The position numbers were made by a program, and so were the translations under genes. Shown one piece after another: positions 8,880 to 18,770 of a DNA stretch of 64,000 bases. The stretch's first letter is position 1. Every line of letters begins with the position of its first letter. The stretch comes from Ruegeria marina (GTDB lineage: Bacteria; Pseudomonadota; Alphaproteobacteria; Rhodobacterales; Rhodobacteraceae), in contig NZ_FMZV01000006.1 of NCBI RefSeq assembly GCF_900101475.1, positions 124,001 to 188,000 on the forward strand, written 5' to 3'. The notes under the pieces were generated by a model, which was not told where the DNA came from, ran no database searches, and saw only the letters and a list, made by a program, of their open reading frames with translations.

Positions 8880-9550
8880 TCGGCAAGCTGACTGGGCGGC
8901 TGGACTATCGCGCCGCCGATCACATCCTGATCGACGTGCGCGGTGTCGGGTACATCGTCTATTGCTCTGACCGGACGCTGGCGGGTCTGCCGGGCGTGGG
9001 CGAGGTTGTCGCGCTTTATACCGACATGGTGGTGCGCGAGGACCTGATGCAGCTCTACGGCTTTCCGTCGCTGGCGGAAAAGGAATGGCACCGGCTGTTG
9101 TGTTCGGTGCAAGGGGTCGGTGCCAAGGTATCGCTGGCCATTCTGGGCGCGCTGGGACCGGACGGGGTGAGCCGGGCGATTGCGCTGGGTGACTGGGCCT
9201 CGGTCAAGTCGGCCAAGGGCGTGGGGCCAAAGACGGCGCAGCGCATCGTGCTCGACCTGAAGGACAAGGCGCCTGGCGTCATGGCCATGGGGGGTACGGT
9301 CGCACAGGCCATGGAAGGAGCGGCGGACGTGATAGAGATGTCCGAGCCCGCACCGCGCGCCCGGCCGCAACCCGCTGCGCCGAGCGGTGCCGCCGCCGCG
9401 ACCGCAGGCGCATTGTCGGCGCTGGCGAATCTGGGGTACGGTCCTTCCGAGGCCGCAGCTGCCGTGGCGCAGGCGGCCGGAGAGGCGCCGGACGCAGGAG
9501 AGGCGGCTCTGATCAAGGCGGCTCTGAAACTGCTGGCGCCCAAGTCATGA
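8876..9550 (+). CDS. ruvA: Holliday junction branch-migration protein RuvA
   Basis: A 224-residue protein that binds the four-way junction and loads RuvB. It has the N-terminal OB fold ([19 protein letters not shown]), the two helix-hairpin-helix motifs ([13 protein letters not shown] and [13 protein letters not shown]), an Ala-rich linker (about 155-180) and the C-terminal domain III that contacts RuvB. The start is the ATG overlapping the ruvC stop (ATGA). Confidence 0.96.
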   Translation: MIGKLTGRLDYRAADHILIDVRGVGYIVYCSDRTLAGLPGVGEVVALYTDMVVREDLMQLYGFPSLAEKEWHRLLCSVQGVGAKVSLAILGALGPDGVSRAIALGDWASVKSAKGVGPKTAQRIVLDLKDKAPGVMAMGGTVAQAMEGAADVIEMSEPAPRARPQPAAPSGAAAATAGALSALANLGYGPSEAAAAVAQAAGEAPDAGEAALIKAALKLLAPKS

Positions 9551-9575
9551 TGCGCAGTTGCGCGGGAGAGAGCCG

Positions 9576-10598
9576 ATGATCGATGCCGATCCGACCCTGC
9601 GGCCCGAACCGCTGCCCGAGGACAACGACCGCGCCCTGCGCCCGCAGGCGCTGAGCGAGTTCATCGGTCAGGCCGAGGCGCGCGCGAACCTGCGCATTTT
9701 CATCCAGTCGGCCCGCCAGCGGGGCGAGGCCATGGACCACACGCTGTTTCACGGTCCGCCCGGACTGGGCAAGACCACGCTGGCGCAGATCATGGCGCGC
9801 GAACTGGGGGTGAATTTCCGCATGACCTCGGGGCCGGTGCTGGCCAAGGCGGGCGATCTGGCGGCGATTCTGACCAATCTCGAAGCGCGCGACGTGTTGT
9901 TCATCGACGAGATTCACCGTCTGAACCCGGCGGTCGAAGAGGTGCTCTATCCCGCGATGGAGGATTTCGAACTGGACCTCGTGATCGGCGAGGGACCGGC
10001 GGCGCGCACCGTGCGGATCGAGTTGCAGCCCTTCACCCTTGTCGGAGCGACGACTCGGATGGGGCTGCTGACGACGCCGCTGCGTGACCGGTTCGGTATT
10101 CCGACCCGGTTGCAGTTCTACACGGTGGACGAGTTGTTCGAGATCGTCACCCGCAATGCCCGCAAGCTGGGCGCGCCCGCGGAAGAGGCCGGTGCGCGCG
10201 AGATCGCCCGCCGCGCGCGCGGTACGCCACGTATTGCGGGGCGGCTTTTGCGGCGGGTCGTCGATTTTGCGGTGGTCGAGGGCGACGGGCGCATCACCCG
10301 CGAACTGGCCGACAACGCCCTGACGCGGCTGGGTGTCGATCAATTGGGCCTTGACGGGGCCGACCGGCGCTATCTGCGGCTGGTGGCCGAGAATTATGGC
10401 GGCGGCCCTGTCGGGATCGAAACCCTGTCAGCGGCGCTGAGCGAAAGCCGGGATTCTCTGGAAGAGGTGATCGAGCCCTATCTGCTGCAACAGGGCCTGA
10501 TCCAGCGCACGCCGCGCGGGCGTATGCTGGCGCAAAAGGCCTGGAAGCATCTGGGGCTTGCGACACCTTCCACGCCGGGGCAGGCGGAATTATTCTGA
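9576..10598 (+). CDS. ruvB: Holliday junction branch-migration ATPase RuvB
   Basis: A 340-residue AAA+ motor that drives branch migration with RuvA. Walker [10 protein letters not shown] begins at residue 60, Walker B/sensor region [10 protein letters not shown] follows, and the C-terminal winged helix ([29 protein letters not shown]) is complete. The ATG at 9576 is used because GGGAGAG is suitably spaced before it; a TTG at 9558 would extend the frame without a ribosome binding site. It lies 25 bases after ruvA. Confidence 0.97.
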   Translation: MIDADPTLRPEPLPEDNDRALRPQALSEFIGQAEARANLRIFIQSARQRGEAMDHTLFHGPPGLGKTTLAQIMARELGVNFRMTSGPVLAKAGDLAAILTNLEARDVLFIDEIHRLNPAVEEVLYPAMEDFELDLVIGEGPAARTVRIELQPFTLVGATTRMGLLTTPLRDRFGIPTRLQFYTVDELFEIVTRNARKLGAPAEEAGAREIARRARGTPRIAGRLLRRVVDFAVVEGDGRITRELADNALTRLGVDQLGLDGADRRYLRLVAENYGGGPVGIETLSAALSESRDSLEEVIEPYLLQQGLIQRTPRGRMLAQKAWKHLGLATPSTPGQAELF

Positions 10599-10639
10599 CC
10601 GGGCGCCGGACGTGGCCGCTGTCTAGAAAAGGTGAAACG

Positions 10640-11263
10640 ATGACCACCCCGGATTTTGTGGCGCTCTGGCCGACCCATCTGATGCGGGTGCGCTTGCCGG
10701 GCGCGGATCAGGCGAACCCGATCCTGGCGCGTCTGATCGGGCAAATGGACGCCGAACGCGACCAGATGACCACGGATTATCTGTCCGGCGACCTGTTCGC
10801 GCATCCGCACCCGGCGCTGGGCTGGCTCAAGTCCTGTATCGAGCGGGCGGTTCTGGATTACGCGCGCGGCACCGGCATCGACTATCCGCTGGATTTCCGG
10901 GTGCAGGCCTGGCCCAACGTAAACCGGTTCGGCGATTATCATGATCTGCACAATCACCCGCATTCCTGGCTGTCGGGCACCTATTATGTGCGGGTTCCGC
11001 ATGGCGACGGCGCCCCGCCGGGCCGCAGCGACCGGACCCCGAATGCGATCAGTTTCTTCGACCCGCGTCCGCAGGCCAACATGCTGGCCATCAGGGGCGA
11101 TCCGCAGGTCGATCCTGAACACCGTATCCTGCCGCAGGGCGGCGAAATGCTGATCTGGCCCGCCTTCCTGCATCATATGGTGCACGTGAACCTCAGCCAG
11201 GAGGCGCGGATTTCGATTTCCTTCAATATCATGCTGCGTTGGCGTGATGAATATCTTCCATAA
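10640..11263 (+). CDS. Putative 2OG-Fe(II) oxygenase (TIGR02466-like)
   Basis: A 207-residue protein resembling the TIGR02466 / 2OG-FeII_Oxy_5 family. The conserved block HDLHNHPHSWLSGTYYV (residues 101-117) carries clustered histidines expected to bind iron. The late HH-x2-H cluster at residues 178-182 and Arg190 (ARISISFN) fit the distal histidine and the 2-oxoglutarate carboxylate site. The substrate is unknown. The gene is 41 bases after ruvB and may be read from the ruv transcript. Family assignment rests on motif pattern only. Confidence 0.7.
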   Translation: MTTPDFVALWPTHLMRVRLPGADQANPILARLIGQMDAERDQMTTDYLSGDLFAHPHPALGWLKSCIERAVLDYARGTGIDYPLDFRVQAWPNVNRFGDYHDLHNHPHSWLSGTYYVRVPHGDGAPPGRSDRTPNAISFFDPRPQANMLAIRGDPQVDPEHRILPQGGEMLIWPAFLHHMVHVNLSQEARISISFNIMLRWRDEYLP

Positions 11264-11290
11264 GCCGGGCGGATCGGTTAGCCCGGGCGC

Positions 11291-11914
11291 ATGGACCATC
11301 TCGAGATCGCAAGACATTTCACCCGTTCGGACGGCAGCTACCATTTTTCACGCTGGGGGCGGCCGATCGTGCCTATCGTCTTCGGGGTCGAGGACCAGAC
11401 CCTGCCGGTGGTCAAGGGCGCGTTCGAGGCAGTGGTGGCGGTGGCTGGCCACAAGATGGCCGAGACCGACCCCGAACTGGGCGCCAATTGCATGGTCTTC
11501 TTCTTTCGCGACTGGAAGGAACTGCTGGCCGTTCCCGATCTGGACAGGTTGATCCCTGATCTGGGGCCGCTGGTCGAACGCCTGATCAAGGCAGGCGCAA
11601 ACCAGTACCGCGCCTTCCGTTTCGACCGGGACGGGGCGATCCAGGCGGCTTTCGTCTTTCTGCGCATGGATGCCGAGATGTCCGAACAACCGGCCGAGAC
11701 ACTGGCGCTGACACAGGTGGTCCAGGTGATGCTTTTGTGGTCGGAACAGGCATTTTCCGCACAATCTCCGCTCGCGCTGGCCGGTGAATCAACGATCCTG
11801 CGGCCCGAGATTGCCGGGCTGATCCGGGCCGCCTATGATCCGGTCCTGCCGGGGTCGGCGCGGGATGCGTCCCATGCGCTTCGCCTGTCTGCCCGCATGG
11901 AGCGCGCGCAATGA
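11291..11914 (+). CDS. Conserved hypothetical protein upstream of ybgC
   Basis: A 207-residue soluble protein without signal peptide or membrane helix that I do not recognise. It is acidic and rich in hydrophobic/aromatic patches (SYHFSRWGRPIVPIVFGV, MVFFFRDWKELL). Its last four bases overlap the ybgC start (ATGA), so it is translationally coupled to the Tol-Pal cluster and may act with it. Codon use resembles its neighbours. Confidence 0.65.
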   Translation: MDHLEIARHFTRSDGSYHFSRWGRPIVPIVFGVEDQTLPVVKGAFEAVVAVAGHKMAETDPELGANCMVFFFRDWKELLAVPDLDRLIPDLGPLVERLIKAGANQYRAFRFDRDGAIQAAFVFLRMDAEMSEQPAETLALTQVVQVMLLWSEQAFSAQSPLALAGESTILRPEIAGLIRAAYDPVLPGSARDASHALRLSARMERAQ

Positions 11915-12294
11915 GCCATGTCTATCACGTCAGGGTCTATTACGAAGACACCGACATGGCAGGTATCGTCTATCACGCCAACTACCTGCGCTATATCGAA
12001 CGTGCCCGCTCGGACTGGGTGCGCAAGCTGGGCAATGACCAGAACGCGATGCGCGATGCCGGACTTGTGTGGGTCGTGCGTCGGATCGAGGCCGATTATC
12101 TCGCTCCAGCGAAATTCGAGGACGAGTTGGTCATCGAGACCGATGTGGTGTCGCTGTCTGGCGTGCGGCTGACCATGTCGCAACTGGTGCGGCGCGGCGA
12201 GACCGAGGTTTTCCGCGCCATGGTGACTGCGGTCTGCATGAATGCCGAAGGCCGCCCGGTGCGGCTTCCGGCGGAGATTCGCGCATTGATGTAA
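11911..12294 (+). CDS. ybgC: Tol-Pal-associated acyl-CoA thioesterase YbgC
   Basis: A 127-residue hot-dog-fold thioesterase. The family motif YYEDTDMAGIVYHANYLRYIERAR is complete, with Asp15 as the expected catalytic residue. It hydrolyses acyl-CoA or acyl-ACP and is nearly always linked to tolQRAB-pal, where it is thought to tie phospholipid synthesis to envelope constriction. It overlaps the preceding gene by four bases and is about 100 bases before tolQ, which has its own promoter-like sequence. Confidence 0.93.
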   Translation: MSHVYHVRVYYEDTDMAGIVYHANYLRYIERARSDWVRKLGNDQNAMRDAGLVWVVRRIEADYLAPAKFEDELVIETDVVSLSGVRLTMSQLVRRGETEVFRAMVTAVCMNAEGRPVRLPAEIRALM

Positions 12295-12320
12295 CATTTC
12301 GCGGCGCCGCATCTGTTCTG

Positions 12321-12348
12321 TTGGAAATCGCCGGGAATCTGCTATAGC
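12321..12348 (+). promoter_or_regulatory. Candidate sigma-70 promoter for tolQ operon
   Basis: TTGGAA (12321-12326) and TATAGC (12343-12348) are 16 bases apart, about 50 bases before tolQ. A small hairpin, GGCCG-aaaaa-CGGCC (12363-12377), lies in the predicted leader. Inferred from sequence pattern only. Confidence 0.45.
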
Positions 12349-12400
12349 CTGCCGCGAAACAAGGCCGAAAAACGGCCATACGGCAGAAAAGAGCAGGTTT

Positions 12401-13096
12401 ATGGAAACGGAAGCCCTGGCGCTGGCGCAGGAAATCGATTTCTCGATGTGGGGGCTCTTTGCCCGTGCGACATTTACCGTCAAGCTGGTTATGCTCTTGC
12501 TGATCGTCAGCTCGTTCTGGGCCTGGTCGATCATCATCCAGAAACATATTTCCTACCGCGCCGCCCGTCGCGACGCCGATACGTTCGACCGGGCATTCTG
12601 GTCAGGAGAGCCGCTGGACGAGTTGTTCGAACAGATTGGCACGCAACCCTCTGGTCCTTCGGAAAAGATATTTGCCGCCGGAATGATCGAATGGCGGCGC
12701 TCGCACCGCAACGACGGGGGGCTGATCGCCGGGGCGCAATCGCGGATCGACAGGTCGATGGATGTCGCGATCGCCAAGGAGGCCGAAGACCTGCAACGCG
12801 GCCTGCCGGTGCTGGCCACCGTGGGATCGACCGCGCCTTTCGTGGGTCTCTTCGGTACGGTCTGGGGCATCATGCATTCCTTCATCCAGATCGCCGAACA
12901 GCAGAGCACCAACCTTGCCGTCGTGGCCCCGGGTATCGCCGAAGCGCTGCTGGCTACCGGGCTTGGCCTTTTGGCGGCCATCCCGGCCGTGATCTTCTAT
13001 AACAAGCTCAGCGCGGACAGCGACAGGATCCTCGCGGGCTACGAGGCGTTCGCCGACGAATTCGCCACCATCCTGTCCCGCCAGCTGGACAGCTGA
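12401..13096 (+). CDS. tolQ: Tol-Pal system proton-channel protein TolQ
   Basis: A 231-residue MotA/TolQ/ExbB protein with three membrane helices. The first is near residues 25-45 (VMLLLIVSSFWAWSIIIQ), then a cytoplasmic loop, then the conserved pair that starts at PVLATVGSTAPFVGLFGTVWGIMHSF and AEALLATGLGLLAAIPAVIFYN. With TolR it uses the proton gradient to energise TolA during outer-membrane constriction at division. Confidence 0.96.
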   Translation: METEALALAQEIDFSMWGLFARATFTVKLVMLLLIVSSFWAWSIIIQKHISYRAARRDADTFDRAFWSGEPLDELFEQIGTQPSGPSEKIFAAGMIEWRRSHRNDGGLIAGAQSRIDRSMDVAIAKEAEDLQRGLPVLATVGSTAPFVGLFGTVWGIMHSFIQIAEQQSTNLAVVAPGIAEALLATGLGLLAAIPAVIFYNKLSADSDRILAGYEAFADEFATILSRQLDS

Positions 13097-13099
13097 GCC

Positions 13100-13576
13100 A
13101 TGGGTGCTGCGGTTCAACAATCAGATGCGGGCGGCGGGCGCCGCCGTGGGCGGCGGCGTGGCCGGGCACGCCCGATGTCCGAGATCAACGTGACACCTTT
13201 CGTGGATGTCATGCTGGTTCTTCTCATCATCTTCATGGTGGCCGCTCCGCTCATGACCGTGGGCGTGCCGGTCGAACTGCCGAAGACCGCCGCCGGCGCT
13301 CTGCCGTCGGACGACGAAGAGCCGCTGACCGTGACCATTACCGCCGAAGGCGAGGTGCAGATTCAGACCACGCCGGTGGCACGAGACGAGTTCATTGCCC
13401 GCCTGCGCGCGATCGCGGCCGAGCGAACCAGCGACCGGGTCTATCTGCGGGCGGATGGCAACATTCCCTATGCACAGGTCATGCAGGTCATGGGCGCTTT
13501 GAATGCAGGCGGGTTTTCCAACGTGGGGCTTGTGACCGATACTGGCGGCCCCCGCCTTGACGGCAGTGGAGAGTGA
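13100..13576 (+). CDS. tolR: Tol-Pal system protein TolR
   Basis: A 158-residue ExbD/TolR protein. A basic, Gly/Arg-rich start (GGGRRRGRRRGRARP) precedes MSEINVTPFVDVMLVLLIIFMVAAPLM, which contains the conserved transmembrane Asp of the proton path. The periplasmic domain follows. It starts three bases after tolQ and completes the TolQ-TolR stator. Confidence 0.95.
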   Translation: MGAAVQQSDAGGGRRRGRRRGRARPMSEINVTPFVDVMLVLLIIFMVAAPLMTVGVPVELPKTAAGALPSDDEEPLTVTITAEGEVQIQTTPVARDEFIARLRAIAAERTSDRVYLRADGNIPYAQVMQVMGALNAGGFSNVGLVTDTGGPRLDGSGE

Positions 13577-13585
13577 GGCAGCGGG

Positions 13586-14716
13586 TTGCAGACCGGCACC
13601 AAGATCTCTGGTATCGCCCATGTCACACTGGTTGCATGGGCCTTTCTGGGCGGTGCGTTCCGCTCGGAACCATTGCCATTTGAAGTTCAGGACGTCTCGG
13701 TGATATCGGCCGAGGAGTTCGCCGCGCTCAGCGCGCCGCGCGAGGCGCCGGAAGTCATCCAGAACCCTGCCGAGCCCGCGCAGCCCATCGCCCCTGCGGA
13801 ACAGACCACGCCATCGGAGCCCGCCGCCGAACCCGAACCGGTGGAAACCCGGCCCGAGCCGGAACCGGTTCCCGCCCCCGAGCCGGAACCCGCCCCCGAA
13901 GCGGTTGCCCCGACGCCGGAACCGGCCCTGCCGGAAGAAAACCCGAGCCTGGAACAGCCGGAACCGGAGACGGTGCTGCTGCCCGAACCGCCGGGCAAGC
14001 GTCCGAAACCGCGTCCGGTCGAGCGCGTGGCCCCCGAGCCGGTCGCCGCTCCACCGCCCGATGCGCGGCCCGACCCGGTCGAAACTCCGCCCGTCAGTGC
14101 CGAGCAGGGGGCCGAAACGCCCCAGCCCGAACAGCAGGCTACCGCGCCCGAGGAGGCGACAGACCGGATCACGCCCGAGGCGGAACCGACCGTCGAGGTC
14201 GCGCCGTCGCGTTCGCCACGCCCAAGGACACGGCCACAGGTGACGCAGACCGCCGAAGCAAAGCCGGAAAGCAAACCCGAGGTCGAACCGTCGGAAAATC
14301 CGGCGCCCACGCCGAGCAGCGCCGTGAACGCCGCTCTGGCCGAGGCCCTTGCCAGCGCTTCCGAACCCGTCGCAGCGCCCGCGCCCAGCGGCCCGCCGCT
14401 GAGCAGCGGCGAAAAGGACGCGTTGCGGGTGGCGGTCTCACAATGCTGGAACGTCGGATCGCTTTCCACCGAGGCATTGAACACTACTGTCGTGGTGTCT
14501 GTGCGTATGAATGCCGACGGAACGCCCGATACCGGATCGATCCGCATGATCGAAAGCTCGGGCGGATCGTCGGGCGCGGCGAAACAGGCTTACGAGGCCG
14601 CCCGCCGTGCTATCATCCGATGCGGGACGAAAGGTTACAATCTTCCCAGTGAAAAATACGATCACTGGCGCGATATAGAAATGACATTCAATCCCGAGAG
14701 GATGCGGATCAAATGA
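13586..14716 (+). CDS. tolA: Tol-Pal system protein TolA
   Basis: A 376-residue envelope-spanning protein starting from TTG, nine bases after the tolR stop. One N-terminal helix ([19 protein letters not shown]) anchors it. Residues from about 50 to 250 form a long Pro/Glu-rich linker in place of the Ala/Lys helix of E. coli. The C-terminal domain (about 275-376, [22 protein letters not shown]) matches the TolA/TonB C-terminal fold that contacts TolB and Pal. The linker is low-complexity, and its reverse strand gives a long spurious open frame. Confidence 0.92.
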   Translation: MQTGTKISGIAHVTLVAWAFLGGAFRSEPLPFEVQDVSVISAEEFAALSAPREAPEVIQNPAEPAQPIAPAEQTTPSEPAAEPEPVETRPEPEPVPAPEPEPAPEAVAPTPEPALPEENPSLEQPEPETVLLPEPPGKRPKPRPVERVAPEPVAAPPPDARPDPVETPPVSAEQGAETPQPEQQATAPEEATDRITPEAEPTVEVAPSRSPRPRTRPQVTQTAEAKPESKPEVEPSENPAPTPSSAVNAALAEALASASEPVAAPAPSGPPLSSGEKDALRVAVSQCWNVGSLSTEALNTTVVVSVRMNADGTPDTGSIRMIESSGGSSGAAKQAYEAARRAIIRCGTKGYNLPSEKYDHWRDIEMTFNPERMRIK

Positions 14717-16032
14717 TTAGATTTCTGACCAGCCTGCTTGTCGGCGCCACTTTGCTTGCCGCGCCCGTGCATGCGCAGAACCAGCCGCTCAGGATCACCA
14801 TTGACGAGGGGATCATCGAGCCCTTGCCATTGGCCGTGCCCAATTTCGTCCCCGACGGGGCCGCCGCGACCGAATATGCCGCCCAGATTGCCCGTGTGGT
14901 TGCGGCCGACCTGACGGGCAGCGGCCTGTTCCGGGAAATCCCGTCGACGGCCTATATCAGCCAGGTCACCAGTTTTGACGCGCCCGTCCAGTTCGCCGAC
15001 TGGAAGGCGATCAACGCGCAGGCGCTGGTCACCGGCAGTGTCAGCCTGTCGGGAGACCGGCTGACGGTGCGGTTCCGGCTGTGGGATGTTTTCGCGGGAA
15101 CCGAACTGGGCAGCGGCCTGCAATTTGCCGGGACCACGGACGGCTGGCGGCGGATGGCGCACAAGGTGGCGGATGCCGTCTACAGCCGGATCACCGGCGA
15201 AGGCGGATATTTCGACAGCCGGGTCGTGTTCGTCTCGGAAAGCGGACCCAAGGACCAGCGCCGCAAGCGTTTGGCAATCATGGACTACGACGGTGCGAAT
15301 GTTCAGTACCTGACCGACAGTTCCTCCATCGTGCTGGCGCCGCGTTTCTCTCCGACCGGGGACCGGGTTCTGTATACCAGCTATCAGGGCGGTTTCCCGC
15401 GTATTCATATCCTTGACGTGGGTCGTGTGGAGCAGCGGGTGCTGCAAAGCCAGGAAGGCACCATGAGCTTCGCCCCACGCTTTTCGCCCGACGGGCAGAC
15501 GGTGTTGTTCTCTTTGTCGCAGGGCGGCAATACCGACCTTTACACGATGAACATCGCCAGCGGGCAGAGTGCGCGGCTGACCAGCGCGCCGTCGATCGAG
15601 ACCGCGCCCAGCTATTCGCCCGACGGCAGCCGTATCGTGTTCGAAAGCGACCGCTCGGGCACGCCGCAGCTTTACATCATGTCCGCATCGGGCGGCGAAG
15701 CGCAGCGGATCAGTTTCGGCCAGGGCCGCTACGGCACGCCGGTCTGGTCGCCGCGCGGCGACCTGATCGCCTTTACCAAGCAGAACAAGGGACGGTTCCA
15801 TATTGGCGTGATGCGTACGGATGGCAGCGAGGAGCGCCTTCTCACCGCGTCCTTCCTGGATGAGGGGCCGACCTGGTCGCCGAACGGGCGTGTCATCATG
15901 TTCACCCGTGAAACGCAGGGTGCGGACGGGCGTGCATCGCTCTACTCGGTGGATATCTCGGGCCGCAACCTGCGCCCGGTGCGAACCCCTGACGGGGGCA
16001 GCGACCCGACCTGGTCGCCACTTCTGGAATGA
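14713..16032 (+). CDS. tolB: Tol-Pal system beta-propeller protein TolB
   Basis: A 439-residue periplasmic protein. The signal peptide runs to about residue 22 (LLAAPVHAQ). The N-terminal domain is followed by a six-blade beta-propeller with repeated SPDG/SPxG turns ([71 protein letters not shown]). It bridges Pal and TolA. It overlaps the tolA stop by four bases. Confidence 0.97.
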   Translation: MIRFLTSLLVGATLLAAPVHAQNQPLRITIDEGIIEPLPLAVPNFVPDGAAATEYAAQIARVVAADLTGSGLFREIPSTAYISQVTSFDAPVQFADWKAINAQALVTGSVSLSGDRLTVRFRLWDVFAGTELGSGLQFAGTTDGWRRMAHKVADAVYSRITGEGGYFDSRVVFVSESGPKDQRRKRLAIMDYDGANVQYLTDSSSIVLAPRFSPTGDRVLYTSYQGGFPRIHILDVGRVEQRVLQSQEGTMSFAPRFSPDGQTVLFSLSQGGNTDLYTMNIASGQSARLTSAPSIETAPSYSPDGSRIVFESDRSGTPQLYIMSASGGEAQRISFGQGRYGTPVWSPRGDLIAFTKQNKGRFHIGVMRTDGSEERLLTASFLDEGPTWSPNGRVIMFTRETQGADGRASLYSVDISGRNLRPVRTPDGGSDPTWSPLLE

Positions 16033-16121
16033 TCCCGGATATCCGGCCTGCGTCCGCGTTCACATGGCGCATGGGCTATGGTATGAAAGTCTTAACAACA
16101 AGCACACATGAGGCACTTGGA

Positions 16122-16628
16122 ATGAAGGTATTGAGCAAGATTGCAGCCGTCGCCACACTGGTGGCTCTGGCGGCCTGCACCAACCCCGACCGGTTCGGCA
16201 GCGACGATGCGGTCAACCTGAACAACAGTGCCGGCGGCAGCGGCCTTGTCAGCGACCCGACATCGCCGGCCTATTTCCAGCAGGCGATCGGTGATCGGGT
16301 CCTGTTTGCGGTCGATCAGTCCAACCTGAGCGACGAGGCGCAGGCCATTCTGTCGGCGCAGGCGCAGTGGCTGCTGACCAACACGGATTACTCGGCCACG
16401 ATCGAAGGCCATGCAGACGAACAGGGTACCCGCGAATACAACCTCGCGCTTGGTGCGCGCCGCGCAAATGCCGCGCGCGAATTCCTTATTTCGCGTGGTG
16501 TGGCCGGGACGCGCCTGAAAACGGTCAGCTATGGCAAGGAGCGCCCGATCGAGATTTGCAGCGACGAGGCCTGCTACTCCAAGAACCGTCGCGCGGTCAC
16601 GGTACTTGCCTCCGGCTTGACGAGTTAA
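16122..16628 (+). CDS. pal: Peptidoglycan-associated lipoprotein Pal
   Basis: A 168-residue outer-membrane lipoprotein. The signal peptide ends in a lipobox (VALAAC), then comes a flexible linker and an OmpA-like peptidoglycan-binding domain (TIEGHADEQGTREYNLALGARRA, with the Asp and Arg that hold diaminopimelate). The ATG at 16122 gives a standard lipoprotein signal; starts at 16029 or 16083 would bury it. It is the outer-membrane end of the Tol-Pal machine. Confidence 0.95.
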   Translation: MKVLSKIAAVATLVALAACTNPDRFGSDDAVNLNNSAGGSGLVSDPTSPAYFQQAIGDRVLFAVDQSNLSDEAQAILSAQAQWLLTNTDYSATIEGHADEQGTREYNLALGARRANAAREFLISRGVAGTRLKTVSYGKERPIEICSDEACYSKNRRAVTVLASGLTS

Positions 16629-16632
16629 CGGC

Positions 16633-17448
16633 ATGAGACTTGCGGCCTTGGCATTGAGCGTTTCGACCATGCTGGCGGGGCAGGGCATGGCGCAGGACCA
16701 GCAGACCCTGGCGGATATCCGCCAGGAACTGACCGTTCTGCATGTCGAGATTCAACGGCTGAAGCGCGAGTTCTCGACCACTGGCGCACCGTCTCCGAAC
16801 CTCGCGGGCAACTCGGTTCTGGAGCGGGTCGATGCAATCGAAACCGAGTTGCAACGACTGACCAGTCTGACTGAACAGTTGAATGCGCGAATCGACAGGA
16901 TCGTCGCGGATGGCACCAACAAGGTCGGCGATCTCGAATTCCGGCTGTGCGAACTTGAGGCCAATTGCGACATCTCGAAGTTGTCCGAGACCTCGACCCT
17001 GGGCGGCAGCTCGCCATCGGTGACCGCTCCGGTGGCGACAAGCCCGCAACCGCAGACAGAACTCGCCGTAGGCGAGAAAGCCGAGTTCGATGCGGCAAGT
17101 CAGGCGCTTGCGGCGGGCGACTATCGTATGGCGGCTGATTTGTTTGCGCAGTTCGACCGGTCATACCCCGGTAGTCCCCTCGCGGCCGAAGCGCGGCTGA
17201 ATCGCGGCAAGGCGCTGGAAGGCCTGGGGGATACACGTGAGGCAGCCCGCGCCTTCCTTGCCAGTTTCACCGGGGACAGCACGGGACCCGTTGCGCCCGA
17301 GGCGCTCTACAAACTGGGTGCCGCGCTTGGAAAGCTGGGTCAGACCAGCCAGGCTTGCGTGACGCTGGGCGAGGTCGCCGTACGGTTCCCGAATGCGCCC
17401 GCGGTCGCGGAAGCCGGACGAGAAATGTCTTCGCTGGGGTGCTCTTGA
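16633..17448 (+). CDS. cpoB: Tol-Pal associated TPR protein CpoB (YbgF)
   Basis: A 271-residue periplasmic protein. The signal peptide ends at about residue 20 (GMAQ), followed by a coiled-coil trimerisation segment (about 25-105) and, after a linker, TPR repeats (FDAASQALAAGDYRMAADLFAQF, PLAAEARLNRGKALEGLGD, PEALYKLGAALGKLGQ). CpoB links Tol activity to peptidoglycan synthesis at the septum. It begins four bases after pal. Confidence 0.93.
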   Translation: MRLAALALSVSTMLAGQGMAQDQQTLADIRQELTVLHVEIQRLKREFSTTGAPSPNLAGNSVLERVDAIETELQRLTSLTEQLNARIDRIVADGTNKVGDLEFRLCELEANCDISKLSETSTLGGSSPSVTAPVATSPQPQTELAVGEKAEFDAASQALAAGDYRMAADLFAQFDRSYPGSPLAAEARLNRGKALEGLGDTREAARAFLASFTGDSTGPVAPEALYKLGAALGKLGQTSQACVTLGEVAVRFPNAPAVAEAGREMSSLGCS

Positions 17449-18698
17449 GTCAGAACGAAGCAGAGCTTCTTTCGGTTCTCAGGGCGCAGTTTCCTGCCCA
17501 GCCGCCCAGAAGGCTTGGCATTGCCGTATCCGGAGGGAGCGATTCCATCGCTCTGCTGCATCTGGCAAAGCGCTGCTTTTCGGGCGAAGACTTTCAATTG
17601 TTTGCTGCGACAGTTGATCACGGATTGCGTCCCGAGGCAGTGGCCGAGGCCGAATGGGTTGCGCGGGTGGCCGCGGATATCGGCGTCGCGCACGAAACTC
17701 TGATCTGGAAAGACTGGGACGGAACCGGGAATCTGCAAGACCAGGCGCGTCGGGCGCGTTATTCCCTGCTGACAGAATGGGCGCGGCGCAACCAGATCGA
17801 AACCGTCGCGCTGGCACATACTGCGGATGATCAGGCTGAAACCGTGCTGATGCGGCTTGGACGGGCGGCCGGCGTTTCGGGATTGGCGGCCATACCGAAA
17901 AGACGGATGCAGGACGGGGTGGTCCTGGTCAGGCCGCTTCTGGGCGTGACGCGTGCCGCGCTGCGTGAATTTCTGACGGCTGCGGGTCTGGGCTGGTGCG
18001 ATGATCCATCCAATGAAAACACCCGCTATGACCGTATCAAGGCGCGCAAGGCGCTTGCAACATTGCAGCCGTTGGGCCTGGATGCGCAGGTATTGTCCGA
18101 AGTGGCCTCCAACATGGCCCGTGCGCGCGAAGCCCTTGATTGGTATACGTTTCTTGCAGCCAGGGACCTCGCCGTGATCGATGCAGGCGATGTCATGCTG
18201 GACCTACGCGGTTTCCGCACGCTGCCGGATGAAATCGCGCGCCGCTTGCTGTTGCATGCGGTGTGCTGGATCCGAGGAGGCGAATATCCGCCGCGCCGGG
18301 CCGCCGTGGCAGCGGTGATGTCTGCCCTGCGCCAGGAAAAATCCGCTCAACTGCATGGGTGTCTGATCCTGAACCGCGGACGACGTGTCTGGATCTGCCG
18401 GGAGTTCAAGGCGGTCGAGGCGGCGCATGCGCGGCTTGGCGAACTCTGGGATGGGCGCTGGGTCTTGTCGGGACCGGTGTCGGCGGATGCCGAGATCAGG
18501 GCACTGGGACCGGGTGGTCTGGCGAGATGCCCGGAATGGCGCAATACTGGCCGCCCCTATGCGGCGTTGCAGGCGACACCGGCGGTCTGGCGGGGCGACG
18601 ATCTGATCGCTGCGCCCCTGGCCGGGATGCCGGGCAGCTGGACCGCACGCCTGAAGGGCGGGGAAGAAGACTTCTACGCTTCTCTTTTATCGCATTGA
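17445..18698 (+). CDS. tilS: tRNA(Ile)-lysidine synthetase
   Basis: A 417-residue enzyme that attaches lysine to C34 of the tRNA-Ile CAU anticodon, changing it to read AUA. The PP-loop SGGSDS is at residues 29-34, followed by TVDHGLRPEA and the LAHTADDQAETVLMRL motif. The start is taken as the TTG that overlaps the cpoB stop (TTGA); an upstream ATG at 17355 would add 30 residues read within cpoB. Length is normal. It is essential in most bacteria. Confidence 0.93.
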   Translation: MSQNEAELLSVLRAQFPAQPPRRLGIAVSGGSDSIALLHLAKRCFSGEDFQLFAATVDHGLRPEAVAEAEWVARVAADIGVAHETLIWKDWDGTGNLQDQARRARYSLLTEWARRNQIETVALAHTADDQAETVLMRLGRAAGVSGLAAIPKRRMQDGVVLVRPLLGVTRAALREFLTAAGLGWCDDPSNENTRYDRIKARKALATLQPLGLDAQVLSEVASNMARAREALDWYTFLAARDLAVIDAGDVMLDLRGFRTLPDEIARRLLLHAVCWIRGGEYPPRRAAVAAVMSALRQEKSAQLHGCLILNRGRRVWICREFKAVEAAHARLGELWDGRWVLSGPVSADAEIRALGPGGLARCPEWRNTGRPYAALQATPAVWRGDDLIAAPLAGMPGSWTARLKGGEEDFYASLLSH

Positions 18699-18722
18699 AC
18701 CTCGCCCGATCATCTCTATTTT
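18695..18722 (+). promoter_or_regulatory. Candidate promoter for ftsH
   Basis: TTGAAC (18695-18700) and TATTTT (18717-18722) are 16 bases apart, 48 bases before the ftsH ATG. The -35 overlaps the tilS stop. The pattern is close to both sigma-70 and the heat-shock sigma-32 -35 element; the -10 (CTCTATTT) is only a fair match to the sigma-32 CCCCATNT element. Heat-shock control of ftsH is known in other proteobacteria and is inference here. Confidence 0.35.
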
Positions 18723-18770
18723 AAGGAACAAGCCGGTCGTACCCCTGTTCGGTCGGGAAGTTTTGGGAGA

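Noticed and set aside
13687-14547. A Ser/Gly-rich 286-codon frame opposite tolA
   Set aside because: It is the reverse reading of the Pro/Glu-rich linker of TolA, not a gene.
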